A DNA stretch of 64,000 nt, from contig NC_089177.1 in NCBI RefSeq assembly GCF_947507565.1, positions 3,782,001 through 3,846,000 on the forward strand, read 5' to 3'. The DNA is from Oscarella lobularis. Its lineage: Eukaryota; Porifera; Homoscleromorpha; Homosclerophorida; Oscarellidae. Positions 15,101-30,629 of the stretch are shown piece after piece (the first letter of the stretch is position 1; every line of letters begins with the position of its first letter). The notes beneath the pieces are model-generated. The model did no database searches and was not told the DNA's origin. It was given only the letters and a program-made list of their open reading frames with translations. Both the position numbers and the translations under genes were made by a program.

Positions 15101-18100
15101 CCACTGAAGTACACAATAGAATCAGGAAATGAGAAACAGCTGTTCTCTTTGAACAGCGACGACGGATTATTGACTCTAAACCACGGGGCAATTCAGCTTG
15201 GATATTATGCGATTCACGTTCGAGTCTTCGATGGGAGCTTCTCCGCCTACGAAACCGTTTCTGTGGTGATAAATAGCGTGGATGTGCACGCTCCTTCGTT
15301 TGCCTCCGCTACGTGCTCAGCGAATGTAACAGAAGCGTCTTCTCCTGGGACGCTTGTCACTAGACTGACTGCAACTGATCCTGACTTTGGAATCAAAGGT
15401 GCTGTCATCTATACTATACAACGTGAGCGGTCGAAATTTCGAATTTCTAACACTACGGGAGACGTTTTTACCGACGTACCTTCTGCTGAATTGACAATAC
15501 GGCCAAGACCATTATTTAGTATTATCACTGCTCGGGACGGGGACGGAAATGCTGCCTTTTGTCGATTTGAAGTGACTGTGATTGACATAAACAATCATGC
15601 TCCACAGTTTCTCACGTCTTCGTATGAAGTTACCGTCAGGGATACTATCAATGCTCGTGAAGAGATTCTCCGCGTTATTGCTGACGATGAAGACGAAGGA
15701 TCGAACGCTGAAATTCGCTATGACATTTTGCCTAACACTACGATATTTTCTATCGATGACAAAGGGAATATCTACGCTAAACCAAGTCTGCTCAACGTCA
15801 CAAAAGCAAAGCAGCACGTCTTTCAAGTGCAGGCGACGGACAACGGTCAACCGTCGCTGTCTTCAACAACAACCGTGGTCGTCAATGTTACTGATCTTCC
15901 GAATGACGCTCCTCTGTTTGATCACTTTGATTACTACGCGAATATCGAGGAAAATCAGCCTTCGGGCACTTACGTGGCTCGCGTCAATGCTTCGGGGGCT
16001 GTCCGATATTCGATCCACGAAGGCTCTACTCCTAAACACAATAACCCAAGGAAATTTCGAATCCTCTCCTCCGGCGTCATAACGACGAGCGATGTTTTGG
16101 ATTACGAATCTATGTCCGAGTACGTTTTGCTAGTGCAAGCGAGCAACGCTGTTGGAAATGCGTATGGCGTTCTGCACGTAAGCGTTGTTGATGCTAATGA
16201 CAATCGTCCCGAATTTCAACCCTCTGAGTACCGGCTTCGCGTGTCGGAAAATCGCGCTATTGGAGCCGAAGTCGGCGACGTCATTGCGACCGATTTAGAC
16301 TCCGGATTAAACAAGAACATCACGTACGGTCTAAAAGGCGTTCTAGATGCTCATCTTTTCGACGTCAATCAAGAAACGGGACACATAACGACTAAAGCGG
16401 TCTTCGACCGAGAAAATCTGACGTCAGCGTATTTTCACGTCGTTGCCCGAGCAGAGGATCGCGGCATTCCTTCACTCGGTGCGGAGACGCTCGTTCGCAT
16501 CGAAGTGGCGGACGTCAATGACAATCGACCCGCTTTCGCTCAAAGCGAATATACGATTAGCGTCAGGGAAGACGTGCCACTAGGATACACGCTTCCACTG
16601 ACACTTCAAGTCAATGACCTTGACAGCAGTTCGCTCTTTAGTTTCAGCATTACGGCTGGGAATGTGAAGAATGCGTTTGGCGTCTTGTCCGGCAAGCTGA
16701 CAGTGCGACGAAGTCTGGATTTTGAAATTCTTCAAGCGTATCGTTTAGAAATCAGTGTCAATGACGGACTCTTTCAGAGTACTACCCTGGTGACTGTCAA
16801 CATTATTGACGTCGATGATGTCGCCCCTGCGTTTCCCAACGCTTCCTATGTAATCAGTGCAAGCGAAGATGTGACTACAGGAAGCTACGTTTTTCAGCTG
16901 AGCGCCACGGACGCTGATAGCACGCCGTATCAAATAAAATATTCTATGTTTGTGACGCGAGGCTCCGACAGCTTTGCTATTAATGCATCAACTGGGACCG
17001 TACGGACCACCGGAGTATTGGATCGAGAGATCGACAGGCTGTGCGAATATTCTGTAGTGGCTACGGATAGTGCTGGAAATCAAGGGTACGCTCTATTAAC
17101 TGTTCACTTGAATGACGTGAACGACAGGAAGCCAGCGTTCAACGAAGGTCCGTACGTCGCGTACGTCAAAGAAAATGCTGCCCTCGGGACATTGGTGGGT
17201 CGGTTTACAGCAGACGACGACGATTTGGGAAAGAACAGCGCTCTGACGTACTCTCTTATTGACAGCGCCGATGGACAATTCTATATTAACAGTGCGAACG
17301 GGCGGATATTTACTAACGGATATCTAGATCGGGAGACGGTTTCTGAGTACCGAATTACGGTAGGCGCTTCGGATGGGGGAGCTGTGTCGTTGTCAGGCGA
17401 AGCGAATGTTACGATTGTCGTGGAAGACGTCAATGACAATGCGCCGTACTTCAAGAGCGCCTACATGGGAAGCCGCGTCTACGAAGATGCGTCTCCGGGA
17501 TGGGACGTTCTAGTTCTGTCCGCCCAGGACCGAGATGTCGGCACGAACGCTCTGGTAGACTACGTTATTGAAAGTGGGAACGAGAATCGAGTATTTGCCG
17601 TGGAAGACAATATCATCAAAATTGCTAGGATGCCTAAGGAATTCCCTGATACGCGTCAATATAGTCTGACAGTCAACGTGCTGGATAGAGGCGTTCCCAG
17701 GTTGCAAGGAAGTGGCAATGTCATCGTGGGCATTCTGGATGCGAATGACCATGCTCCTGTGTTTGGAGCGTCGACGTACGACGTTGCTGTGCCTGAAGAT
17801 GTGCAACTATTTACCGATATCTTGACTGTCAATGCAACCGATGCTGATCTCGGAACGAATGGGAAAGTTCGTTTTAGATTAGTTGATTCGTACGACTGCT
17901 TTCATCTCACTGCAGAAGGTCGTCTTCAAGCGATTTACTCACTAGATTACGAAACGAGAAAACTGTATAATCTAACCGTCGAGGCAATTGACGAAGGGCA
18001 CAGAATTCAATTTACCAGTACTGCTGCATTGATTGTGAAAGTGACTGACGTCAATGACAACGCTCCCCTATTTGCGACGCCTGCATACGTAGCAACGGTA

Positions 18101-21100
18101 ATAGAAAACTCGCCGTCTATTGGGTCGGTAATCGAGGTGAAGGCCAGTGACCCCGACACTGGAGACGGAGGGCGTATTACCTACGCATTAAAATATGGGT
18201 CTGACATGTTTTCGTTAAATTCGTCGACTGGAATACTTTCAGCTGTTTCTGATTTTGATCGAGAGGTCCGATCGTATTACAATTTGACTGTATTGGCGAC
18301 AGATGGCGGCTATCCGTCCCTGACTGGAAGTGCGGTAATTTATGTAGCCATTGGCGACGTGAACGATAATCCCAGCGAAGGCGGCGGGAAAAGAATCGAT
18401 ATCGTTGCACAGCAGGGAAAGTTGAGAATCGGAAAAATTGGGGACATCAACCCTGGGGACCCTGACACGGGCGATTCTTTTCTGTGTAAAGACGTGAGAA
18501 GCAGTCAACCCGATGCAATAACAGTCGACGACAATTGCAGCGTAATCCTAACATCAGCTGATTTGGTTAGTGAGGCTATTGTTCGAGTGAAGGCTACTGA
18601 TGAAGTTCACCCTTACGTCGACTGCAACGTTACCATTGGCGTGCATTATTTGACAGAGAACGAAATGAATAATTTCGTTGTGATCGAGATCAACGAGACC
18701 GCTGAATATCTCCTCGACGTGGGTTACGTGAAATTGAAACATTACTTTGCGATTGCTTTGGATGTTAGCGAGAGTCAAATTCAGGTGATCAGTATCAACA
18801 AGTCGAAACGGAACACTTCTCAAGTCGCATTAGCTGTTAATGGTTGGTCAGAGGATTTGATCGTGGCGACGTTGAGTCGTTCTATGCAGAAATTTCCGTT
18901 CGGCATCGCGTCTGTTCCCGTCGATATGTGCGTCGATGAACCGTGCCAAAATTTGGGAAAGTGCATCAACGTTAAAAGCGTCGCACAAGACGATGCCGTC
19001 TCGCTGTCAACGCGATCGAGCGCACTTATTCGTCCGCGCGTCGAGACGTCGTCGACGTGCGCCTGTCAGCCGGGAACGACCGGCCTATATTGTCAAACGG
19101 ACATCGACGAATGTTTTTCATCTCCCTGTCAAAACGGTGGCACGTGCGTGGATCAGTTGCACGGGTTTGCGTGTTTGTGTCCCGAGTACGCGACGGGATC
19201 GATCTGTGAGAACGCGCCGGACGCGTGTACTCAGAAACCGTGTCAAAACGGTGGAATATGTCGAAGCCGTGAGTCAGAATACGAATGTCTATGCTCGAAT
19301 GCGTACACGGGCTCAAACTGCGAAATATCGATCTTCGACCCCCGCGAGGATGCATGCGCGAGCGCTTCCTGTCAGAACGGCGCCACGTGCACGGCTGGTC
19401 GCTCGGGCTTCACTTGCACGTGCTCGCTCGGCTTCACGGGCAAAACGTGCGCCAAAGCGACGTCGGAGACTCGTTCGTGCACTTCGAATCCGTGCAAACA
19501 CGGGGGAACGTGTCGCAACGGGGCGACGGGCTACGTTTGCTCGTGTCCGAGCGAATATTTGAACGTGGAGGGAAGCGACTGTTCGTGGGAAAATAATCCC
19601 TGCGACTTGCTTCCCTGTCTGAACGGAGGCACTTGCTATGAAGGTCACTTCGGTCGATACGGATGCGATTGCGCCGACGGATTCTCCGGGATCGATTGCC
19701 AGGTGCCGCCGCCTGTCTGCGAGTCGAACCCGTGTCAAAACGGCGGACGATGTCTCCAAGACGTTTCGGGCGAATACGATTGCGCCTGCACGGAAATGTT
19801 CTACGGAAGAAATTGCGAGCATTCGATCAGTCCACCGGACTACTGCTCCCTGATGCCGTGTCGTCACGGCGGCAACTGCACGTCTGGAAGGAATACGTAC
19901 ACGTGCTCGTGCGCGTCTGGATACTACGGCAATCAATGCCAGCACGTCGGTACGATCGACGCCTGCTCGTCGAATCCGTGCCTCTACGGCGGTCAATGCA
20001 CCGTAAACGGCTCCGACTTCACGTGCGCGTGTTCGCCGGGATTTTACGGAGAGCGTTGCGCTTACGAGTACGATCACTGCTATTCGACGCCGTGCTCCAA
20101 CGGAGGAACGTGCGTCGCCGACGTCAATTCGTTTGTTTGCGCGTGTCCCCTTGGTGTCGGTGGTCGTCTCTGCGAAATTCTTTGCCCGGTCGGATACACT
20201 GGAATCGATTGCGACGAGAACGTCGACGTTTGCACTTCTATGCATTGTCTCAATAACGGGACGTGTTACGCCGAGAACGGTCTTGCCGTGTGTGCGTGCT
20301 CCGATAACTTTGATGGTCCGTTGTGTCAGCGTTCGAAGACGTGCGATTGCAAACACGGTGGAAATTGTCAATCGGAAGAGTGCGTGTGTCCGTCAGAATA
20401 TGACGGGCCGCGATGCGAGTTGACTAGTGTCACCTTCGGGGGGAGAGGAGCTTACCGAACGTTTCCGCCTATCACGATGAACGTCCGCGGCGGCACTGTC
20501 CTATTAGAAATTTCTACTCTTTCTAGCGACGGATTCATCATGTATAATTCGCAGTGGGTGAGAAGTAGAGCGAATGACGTGATCGCCATACAGTTGATCA
20601 ATGGGCGAATCTCCCTTATAATTGACATGGGCGACGGGTCGGAGACGTTTGGCGTAGAAGGAGTTCGAGTAGACGACGGAAAATGGCATTCTATTGCCGT
20701 GACTCGCGTCGGAAAAAATGTGCACTTATCCGTCGATTCGTGTGCCGCTGACGACGAGACGTGTCAGCGCGAAGGAACGACTCTTGGCCTCAAAGAGGAT
20801 CTCAATGTTGGCTTGCCCTTGTATTTTGGTTCGCATCCGGATTCCAGCGTCAAAACGAACGGATTTGAGGGCTGTATTCGAAATGTCTATATCGACGGGG
20901 AGATTGTCGACTTAGCTGATTACGTGCTGGAGAACGGGACGACGGAAGGATGCACAGCGATGACGAGATGCACGGCGGAGTCGTGCGCTGAAGGAGCCAC
21001 TTGCGTCGAGTCGTACGACGGATTTGAGTGCGTTTGTCCCCTTGGAAAATCTGGACGACATTGTGAACAAGGTGAGGAATAAGAGAGTCGAGTTATTAAG

Positions 21101-22675
21101 GTCATGTTATGATTTTTTCTAGATGCTGAAGCTGTCACGTTTACCGGCTCGAACTTTATTCGTTATTCGCTTGTTCAAAGACTTTCTCGTCGAGACGTGT
21201 CGTCTAGCATGCGTTCAGCATTCGGCGAGTCGTTCTCCTTTGTGATTCGTCCTCAGAAACCGAACGGACTTTTACTGGAGATAAGTCATCCGAATAACAG
21301 CGAATTCTCCCGACTGGAATTGACGAGTGGCTACCTGAGATACTCGTACGACATCGGAAACGGCGTTTATAACGTAACTTCTAACGAGACGTTGTTGAAC
21401 GATCGCTATCACGCTATTACACTTCAAAGATCAGGCACGTCGGTTACGATGACTATCGACGAAGATTTTCGCCAGTCTTTTGATCAATCAGGAGCAGAGA
21501 AAACACTGGAATTCGATCCAAACGAAGTGTATATCGGTGGAACGCCGACTCGATCGGGCTTTTCAGGCTGTTTGAAAGATCCTAGATACGACGAGACTTC
21601 TCTGCCACTGTCCGGCAGCAATGACGTTGCTCGTGCTTCTCCTTCGTCGACAGAGGGACTTGCTCTGGGATGCAGTTGTCCCGATCTGTGCTCGGCGACG
21701 CCGTGCTCGGAACCGGAACAATATTGCGTTCAGTCGAAAGCGGACAAATGCTTTTCGAGGATATGCGTTTCGTTTAATTGTTCCTTGTGTGAAAACGGAG
21801 CGTCGTGCGACGATAATAAGCGGAAATGCGTGTGTCCACCAGGATACGCTGGAGACCTTTGCAGCGACTATTCGCTGACCGAATCACACGTGAAATCGGA
21901 CAAGTTCCTTCTTCAAGTTGTTGTCGCGGGGACGTTGAGCTTTGCCTTCCTATTCGCTCTCGTTGTCGTTCTCGTTCGATGTCGGAACTACAGGAATGCA
22001 ACGATCGAAGCGGAGAAGCCTCCAGTTGTACTAACGTCGGTTCGCGTCACTCAACGTCGTCCCGGTAGCGATCGCTTTCAGACGGTTGTTTCTTACGGAG
22101 AAGAGGGGGGCGGCGAGAAAGATAATGCACTCTTTGCCGTGACATCGTTTGTGAATAGAGGCGCCGCATCTCGTTCGCCGCAATCGACTCCGTCGAAATC
22201 TCCCCTCGATTTTAAGCTCGGAAATCCTGCTTATACCGACGATGACGATGATTCGGAGTCGTCAACTGAGTCGAGTCGGTCAAACGTTGCGAAGACGTGC
22301 GCTTCAACGCCTCAGATCAAACGCCCCGGCATTGCCATCTATCGCTGCAGCACGGCTCCCCCTGAGAGCGTTCCTGTGACAAATACGCACGTCGCTTCGC
22401 CGCGACGTAGAGCCTACAAGAGCATTTCGACAGCCGAGGCGCTCTCGTCTCCCCGTCGCGCGACACAGAGAAGAAGACGAGAATCTCCGAATGTTGGTCG
22501 AGCGAAAGTCAACCTTTCTCGTTCTATCCAAAGAGCCGATAATTTGACCAGAGACGCGTTTCCCTCAGATGAACTCGTCTGTTATTCTTACGAAGGTTGC
22601 GGGTCGTTTGCGGGAAGTCTGAGTAGCATTAGCAGTAGTGTATCAGTAAGGAGGAGGAGTAGTGATAGTAGTTAA
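6158..22675 (+). CDS. Giant classical-type cadherin (about 40 EC repeats, EGF, LamG, catenin-binding tail)
   Basis: Single-pass calcium-dependent adhesion receptor of about 5,488 residues. Exon 1 is 6158..21071 and exon 2 is 21123..22675, joined in phase 1. Order: signal peptide (residues 1-20); about 40 cadherin repeats, counted from DxNDN-type ends such as DANDNRPVF and DVNDNAPLF (to about residue 4080); a spacer; twelve EGF-like repeats (about 4250-4750); laminin-G 1; one EGF; laminin-G 2; one EGF; a transmembrane helix (about 5232-5256); and a 230-residue tail. The tail has YGEEGGGEKDN (about 5295), matching the p120-catenin-binding juxtamembrane core of classical cadherins. It also has CYSYEGCGSFAGSLSSI (about 5457), matching the beta-catenin-binding core. 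Several EC repeats lack the full calcium motif (for example those ending SSGMSPPSF or VEPHYPKF). This layout recalls non-chordate classical (type III) cadherins, such as the one described from Oscarella. A FAT-family assignment is the alternative, but the tail favours classical. Confidence 0.93.
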
Positions 22676-23079
22676 TGATGCGTTTATTTTTCTGATTTTT
22701 TGTTCTGTTTTTAGATTACGGTAAGGTTTATCTCATTCCTCAATTTCTTGGATGTAAATAAAATTGAAATGGTCTCTGATGTTCAGCTCTTTTCAAATTT
22801 TTGGTGGCTCATTGATGGAATTTTCAAATACTTTCTACAGCTGCTCTAGCTCTGGAATAAAAAGCCGAGAGTTGAAGTATTGTAGCGAGGTACTGACGTG
22901 CCCGCTCTTGTCTCATTGGCTGGAAATGAGCACGTGCTTGAAGAAGTACGGGTCTTTGACAAAGAGCACTCCCTCCCCGGATTCTTTCCCCATGCTCGCC
23001 TAATAAGAGAAGAAATCGAAAAAACGGGAACCCATTCCGTCGACGTGCCTTTCTAGTCGTGGCTCGGAATCGCCAAAGC
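22676..23079 (+). other. Cadherin 3' UTR and TENT4 upstream region
   Basis: Contains a canonical AATAAA at 22757..22762, about 82 bases after the cadherin stop. An inverted CCAAT box (attgg, 22916..22920) in the right half probably belongs to the poly(A) polymerase promoter. Short open frames on both strands show no family resemblance. Confidence 0.5.
22757..22762 (+). terminator. Polyadenylation signal AATAAA of the cadherin gene
   Basis: Exact AATAAA hexamer about 82 bases downstream of the cadherin stop codon, in an AT-rich 3' UTR. No other gene on this strand could use it. Confidence 0.6.
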
Positions 23080-26086
<3,007 letters not shown>

Positions 26087-26276
26087 AAGCGTGAGGCTGG
26101 GGCCCCCAGAGAAGTAAAGGACTCCGGTTGTGTGTCATTGTGTTCTGATGAGCTATTCTACTTTTTCTTTATCACAAACCACTTGAGAGAGTTTACCTTC
26201 TTTTCATCGTTTAGTTAATCTTTGATTTTATCTCACGAGCAATAATTGAATTTTGCAAGAAAAATAGAAATGTACC
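26087..26276. other. Convergent interval TENT4 / ENTR1-like
   Basis: Tail-to-tail spacer holding both 3' UTRs. AT-rich from 26160 onward, with no exact AATAAA on the plus strand. Nothing else recognised. Confidence 0.4.
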
Positions 26277-27577
26277 TTATGATTCTGACCCCATGGGGGC
26301 TTGGGCAACGTGAGCGGTCCGCGCAACAGACTGCATCAACGCCGAAGCGAGCTTCAGATCGTCAACGTTCGCTTTGAGATCCCTGCAACACAGTGAGAAA
26401 CGTTTAGAACCTATTTCTACTTTTTCTCGTACTTACTCAAGAGACTTCTGGGCTTTCATTGCAGCATTTATCATTTTCTCAGCTGCGGCATGCGACTGGT
26501 CTTCTACGAGAACGAATTGTGCTTGATAGTGCGCAGTAAAATGCTTTCGGCCAGCGTCAGAAAGCGTTGCCTGGCTTGCGTGGAGCTCCTGTTGAAGCTG
26601 GGCTGCCTTTGTTTCAGCCTTTACGGCTCTTTCCTAACAGAAAATCTTTTCGTGTGAGATAAGATACATCAAATGTATAATTTGTACTGTGCTAATTTTC
26701 AAATTCTTTTCCACCATGTGGACCATGTTTTCCAGGGCGGCCGTTTCTTCCTTTTCCTTCTTTTTCAAGGTTTCCATTTTCTTTTTCAACGTTGCCGACC
26801 TTCACAAACAAAGAAGTTAATCGTGTGGCCAAGGCCAATTATTTTCTACTTCTGTGTCTCCTTTTTCAGCTTATCCGTCACAGATTTAAGTTCGTCTTTC
26901 AACTGGCTATTTTCTAGCTTGATCTAGGAGAACAAGATCAAGAAAATGAGCCGCTCGGTTTTGTGAAAACGACACCTTTTCTAATTCCAATTTGTAATTG
27001 ATGATGGGAGGATCGTCGTTTTCCCCTTCGCTCTCAAACTCGTCGTCGAAAATATCTACAGTTTTACTAACAGAACGCTTTGGAGGAGCGGACACTGGTG
27101 GCGGCGGCACTACGACGTCGTCTACGTCATCATCGCTGTCGGAATCAAAAAGTTTCTAAATATCCCGTAGGTGATTGTGCTCCCCCCTGCTCTCCGTCTC
27201 TCTTTGGCGTACCTTGGGCTTCGTTTCGCGTTTGACGAAGTTCGTGAAGGAGAACGGATTCGGTTTGGGCTTCTTCTTTCCTTTGATCGTCAACGTTTCG
27301 TCGTTTTCTTCTAGGGTACGATCACACGTCGAGCTCAAAGCGTTTCCTCGCGAAATTTACCGTCTGCTGCCACTTCGGGAAACGGAGAGTCCGCGGAATT
27401 GGGTCCGGATTGAGCCAACGACGCTTTTCGGCTTGCATTTGGAGGCATTTTCGAGAAAAGCATGTCGTCTTCGGAATCCGAGTGGCGGACTTCCGGAGGA
27501 GCAGCAGATTTTTTGACGAATGCCTTGAAAGAGAAGGGATTCGCCTCCTTTCGAATCTTCTCTTCTTCCTCCTCCAT
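26277..27577 (-). CDS. ENTR1 (SDCCAG3)-like endosomal trafficking coiled-coil protein
   Basis: The start is the ATG at 27577..27575 and the stop TAA is at 26279..26277. Exon 1 gives an acidic start (MEEEEEKIRKEA) and NPFSFKAFVKK. Exon 2 (about 27312..27207) repeats the motif as NPFSFTNFVKR. Exon 3 (about 27157..26981) is acidic with a poly-proline run and ends INYKLELEK. Later exons (26930..26277) encode heptad-like coiled coil (IKLENSQLKDELKSV) and finish with DLKANVDDLKLASALMQSV. An NPFSF-type motif before a C-terminal coiled coil is a feature I associate with ENTR1, which works in endosome-to-membrane and ciliary trafficking. The assignment rests on that motif and architecture, so it is tentative. 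It lies 109 bases downstream of GPATCH1 on the same strand. Confidence 0.6.
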
Positions 27578-27686
27578 GGACGAGTCGGAGGAGTCGGACT
27601 CTAAGCCAGCTAGCGCGCGCGCGTTTCGACTCCGAGAGCACACGTGCAAAGAAGAAGTGGAAGGTACGCTTTCGATTTTTATTTAG

Positions 27687-30583
27687 CTACGGTCCTCTCT
27701 TAGAATGTTTATGTTTACGCTTCTTACGCTTCTTTTTATCCTGCGAAAAAAGCCCCAATTGGCACTTGGAATCCTCTTTTTTTTCTGAAGCTGAACAATT
27801 ACCTTGTGCCGATGCTTTTGCTTTTTCTCGTCAACGGAACTGTCTGAATCATCAGCATTGGGAAAAACGATGATACTGACTGGAGGGGGTGCAGGACCAA
27901 AGGAAGTCTCCTAAAAGAAAAACGTCATAATTATAATAATTTTTGTCTAATCCTTCAACCACTTGCCATATCATCATCATCATTCTTCGTGTCTTCACTT
28001 GAATTGACTTTCGATACTGTTTTCTCCTCTGTCTCAACGAGAGTCTTTTCTACTTGCTTCATTGAAGTCTGTTCTTCTTCTCTGTGTCCTTGGCTATCTT
28101 TTACTACTGACACTTCATCTACCTCTGTTGCCTTTTCCTCATCTTTCTCTTCTTCCTCTGCCTCGTCTTCTTCCTCTTCATCAGATTCGCCAAATACCGC
28201 TTTGAAAATGTCCATCGAAGGTCTTTGAGTTTCAAAACTGCCATCATCCACATTCTCACCCCCTTCTCCCTGAAACCCATATATATATAATTTTAATTAA
28301 ACGAATGATCTAGTCCCACACTAACCTTTGTTTCTTCCTTAGGCTCTGGCTTCGTTTCCAAGACCCGTTGGAACTCAAGTTTGCTCTCCACTACCACGGC
28401 AGCCTCCTTTGACTTCTTCTCATCACCACCCTTCTTCATAACATCCCCCGAAGCCGTCCCAACTAATCGATTCACATCAACGAAGTTGCCTAAAGTGGAC
28501 GTCGACTTGTGCAACTTGGGTACACCAACGATAGTGGATCTTCAATAAGAAAAAAAGGAAAATATCTCAAAGGGTAAGAGTACATTAATTATATTTAAAA
28601 ATACCTTGGATATGGATCTGGCACGTTAAATCGTCTACAAAGAAGCCGATCCGGATGCCAGTCTATAACCTGTCTTGTCATCACTCCAAACATTTTCATT
28701 TTGGCTGCAGCTGTGGCAGCCTTTGTGTCACTCTAAGATTTTTCTCTCTTAGAAATTTTGGGATTCTAGGGGAGTAGGTATTACCTCTTCTTGGGAAATT
28801 TTCACTTCTGGTTCTTCGTCTGATTTGAGCTTTCCCTCGCTGGAAGGCGTGAAACGAGATTGGAATACGTTTGCAAGTGGCTTGAAATTTTGAGCCACTC
28901 TTCTGTACTGCTCCTTCTCTTTCTCTTCCTGTTTTCGCTGCCATTCGGTTCTCATCTCCTGAGTCTCAACTAGAAATAAATCATTGAAATTGTTATATTA
29001 ATCCATAAGGAACTGATATACCAATTGACTTCTGACTCAAGGACTCCTTTGCCGCAAGCAAGCGCGCCTTATCCTCATCAGAAAGAAGCCCAAATACGGA
29101 ATCAGAATCTATAAGCCAATTCTTAGATTTCCTCCCTATTCATACGCCCTTCCTTTCTCATACGTCCTACGGGCTTTTCACCCAACATCTGGGCCCTTTG
29201 CCGAGCATTCAATGGCCTGCCTGGCTCTGTAGTAGTAGTAGTAGCAGTAGCACTGGAAAACGGCCGTTTTGGCTTGTAACCATTTGGAAGAAGAGGCGGA
29301 GGGAAAACCTAAGTGGAAGAAATTTTTCTATGGCGTATAGTCCACTAATTCTCTGCTCTATACCTTTTTCTTAGCAGCGCCCTTTGGCACCTGCCGAAAC
29401 ATGTTATTGACAGTCACAGTGTCATCTGTGGAAAGAAAACGTTTTGAAAAAAATTATCACAAATTGATATTCTAATTTACCGATGACGCCACCAATTCCA
29501 GCTCCTGTCCAACTGTAGCCACTCTCTGCACCAGCGACGTCAATTGTCTTGCTGTAATTCGAAAGATGATCAGTAACGTAGACATCCTCTTCGTCTTCAT
29601 CCTCAAGAGCTCCGGTTCCGAAACCCTTTCCTGCTATGCCCATAAACGTTTTCGTTTCTTGCGTCTTGTGCTGATGCAGGGCAGCAGACGGATCAAGTCC
29701 CTGATACCCGATTCCCTTCACGTCGTCTTTGGCGACAAATTGAACAATATCGACGTCACGAGGAGCAAATAAATTCGCATCGGATTCCTCTCCAGAAAGG
29801 GGAGCACAGCCGTAAGTCTTCACTAAAAGCAAGACCAATTGAACCACAAAGAAAACGTATGGTACGCCTACTTCCAGCTTCTGGTCGCGCCACTCTCGGC
29901 CCAATACCCTGCCCCTCTTTCCAACCCATTTTATTTAAAAGCGTCATGCCAATAGTCATTCTAGAATGATTCATCATATATTTTAATTAGATTAATTAAT
30001 TTAATTAAATAGTCCACGTGTATTTTTTACCTCGTTGGTCTTATAAGTGTTTCGAGGGGAGCGAGTAGATTTTGTTCCGCTGTTGGATTTCGTCTCTTTC
30101 TCTCCAATTCGACGACATCCTTTTCGCCGGCGAATGGTTCCGTCGTAACGACGTTTCGCGGCGCGATACCGAATTCGTCGAAATCCTGCGCGAGTGCGAG
30201 TGGATTAAAGATAGTTAATTAGTTCATTTTCTCCGGGGCATTTCGAGCTAGTGTCGGGACCTCGTCGTCCATGAAATCTTCGGGTCGCTGCTGTCGAGAG
30301 CCGAATTTGCTCGCTCGCGACGAAACGAAGGCCGTCGGAGTCCATCCTGCATCGTAAGTATGATTGGGGTAGCTAGACTCGACTTTGTACCTTCTTGCGT
30401 GCCGACCGTGTTGAAAAATCCGGCCGAAAAGCCTCCCGTAAATGCGCCGTGAAATCGGCGTCGACCTTGCTTGTCTTTGACGACTTGGTTATCGAATTCG
30501 GCTTTTCTGCGTCGTGCGATGTCCTCTTCTTCGTTCTCGGGAACGTCTTTCGCCGTTCCGATAGTCACGAAGCTCAGGGCCAT
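27687..30583 (-). CDS. GPATCH1: G-patch domain-containing protein 1
   Basis: Nuclear spliceosome-associated protein, conserved from yeast-like eukaryotes to animals. Exon 1 (30583..30391) encodes the family start, with [19 protein letters not shown]. Exon 2 gives [11 protein letters not shown] and RPEDFMDDE, and exon 3 gives [16 protein letters not shown]. The G-patch itself is near 29960..29890 ([19 protein letters not shown]). Downstream come [13 protein letters not shown], a [21 protein letters not shown] segment, and near 28700..28490 the [21 protein letters not shown] block with the RFNVPDPYP motif. [12 protein letters not shown] (about 28220) and a long acidic stretch follow. The C terminus is lysine-rich with alternating KHKH. 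The gene has many short introns; I did not fix every junction. The stop TAG at 27689..27687 follows KHKHSKRGP. Confidence 0.92.
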
Positions 30584-30629
30584 GTTTTATCCGGGATATC
30601 TACTACAGCAGATACTAAAAATCCATGGT

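Noticed and set aside
15597-16082. 161-residue plus-strand open frame in another phase within the cadherin
   Set aside because: A frame shadow of the cadherin repeats with no independent features.
19313-20371. 352-residue minus-strand open frame opposite the cadherin EGF repeats
   Set aside because: Low-complexity arginine and threonine composition that follows from reading cysteine-rich EGF codons in reverse. An antisense shadow.
6158-21071. Assignment of the giant cadherin to the FAT family
   Set aside because: The ectodomain looks similar, but the repeat count differs from the usual 34 and the tail carries both classical catenin-binding motifs, so classical-type is preferred. FAT remains the alternative.
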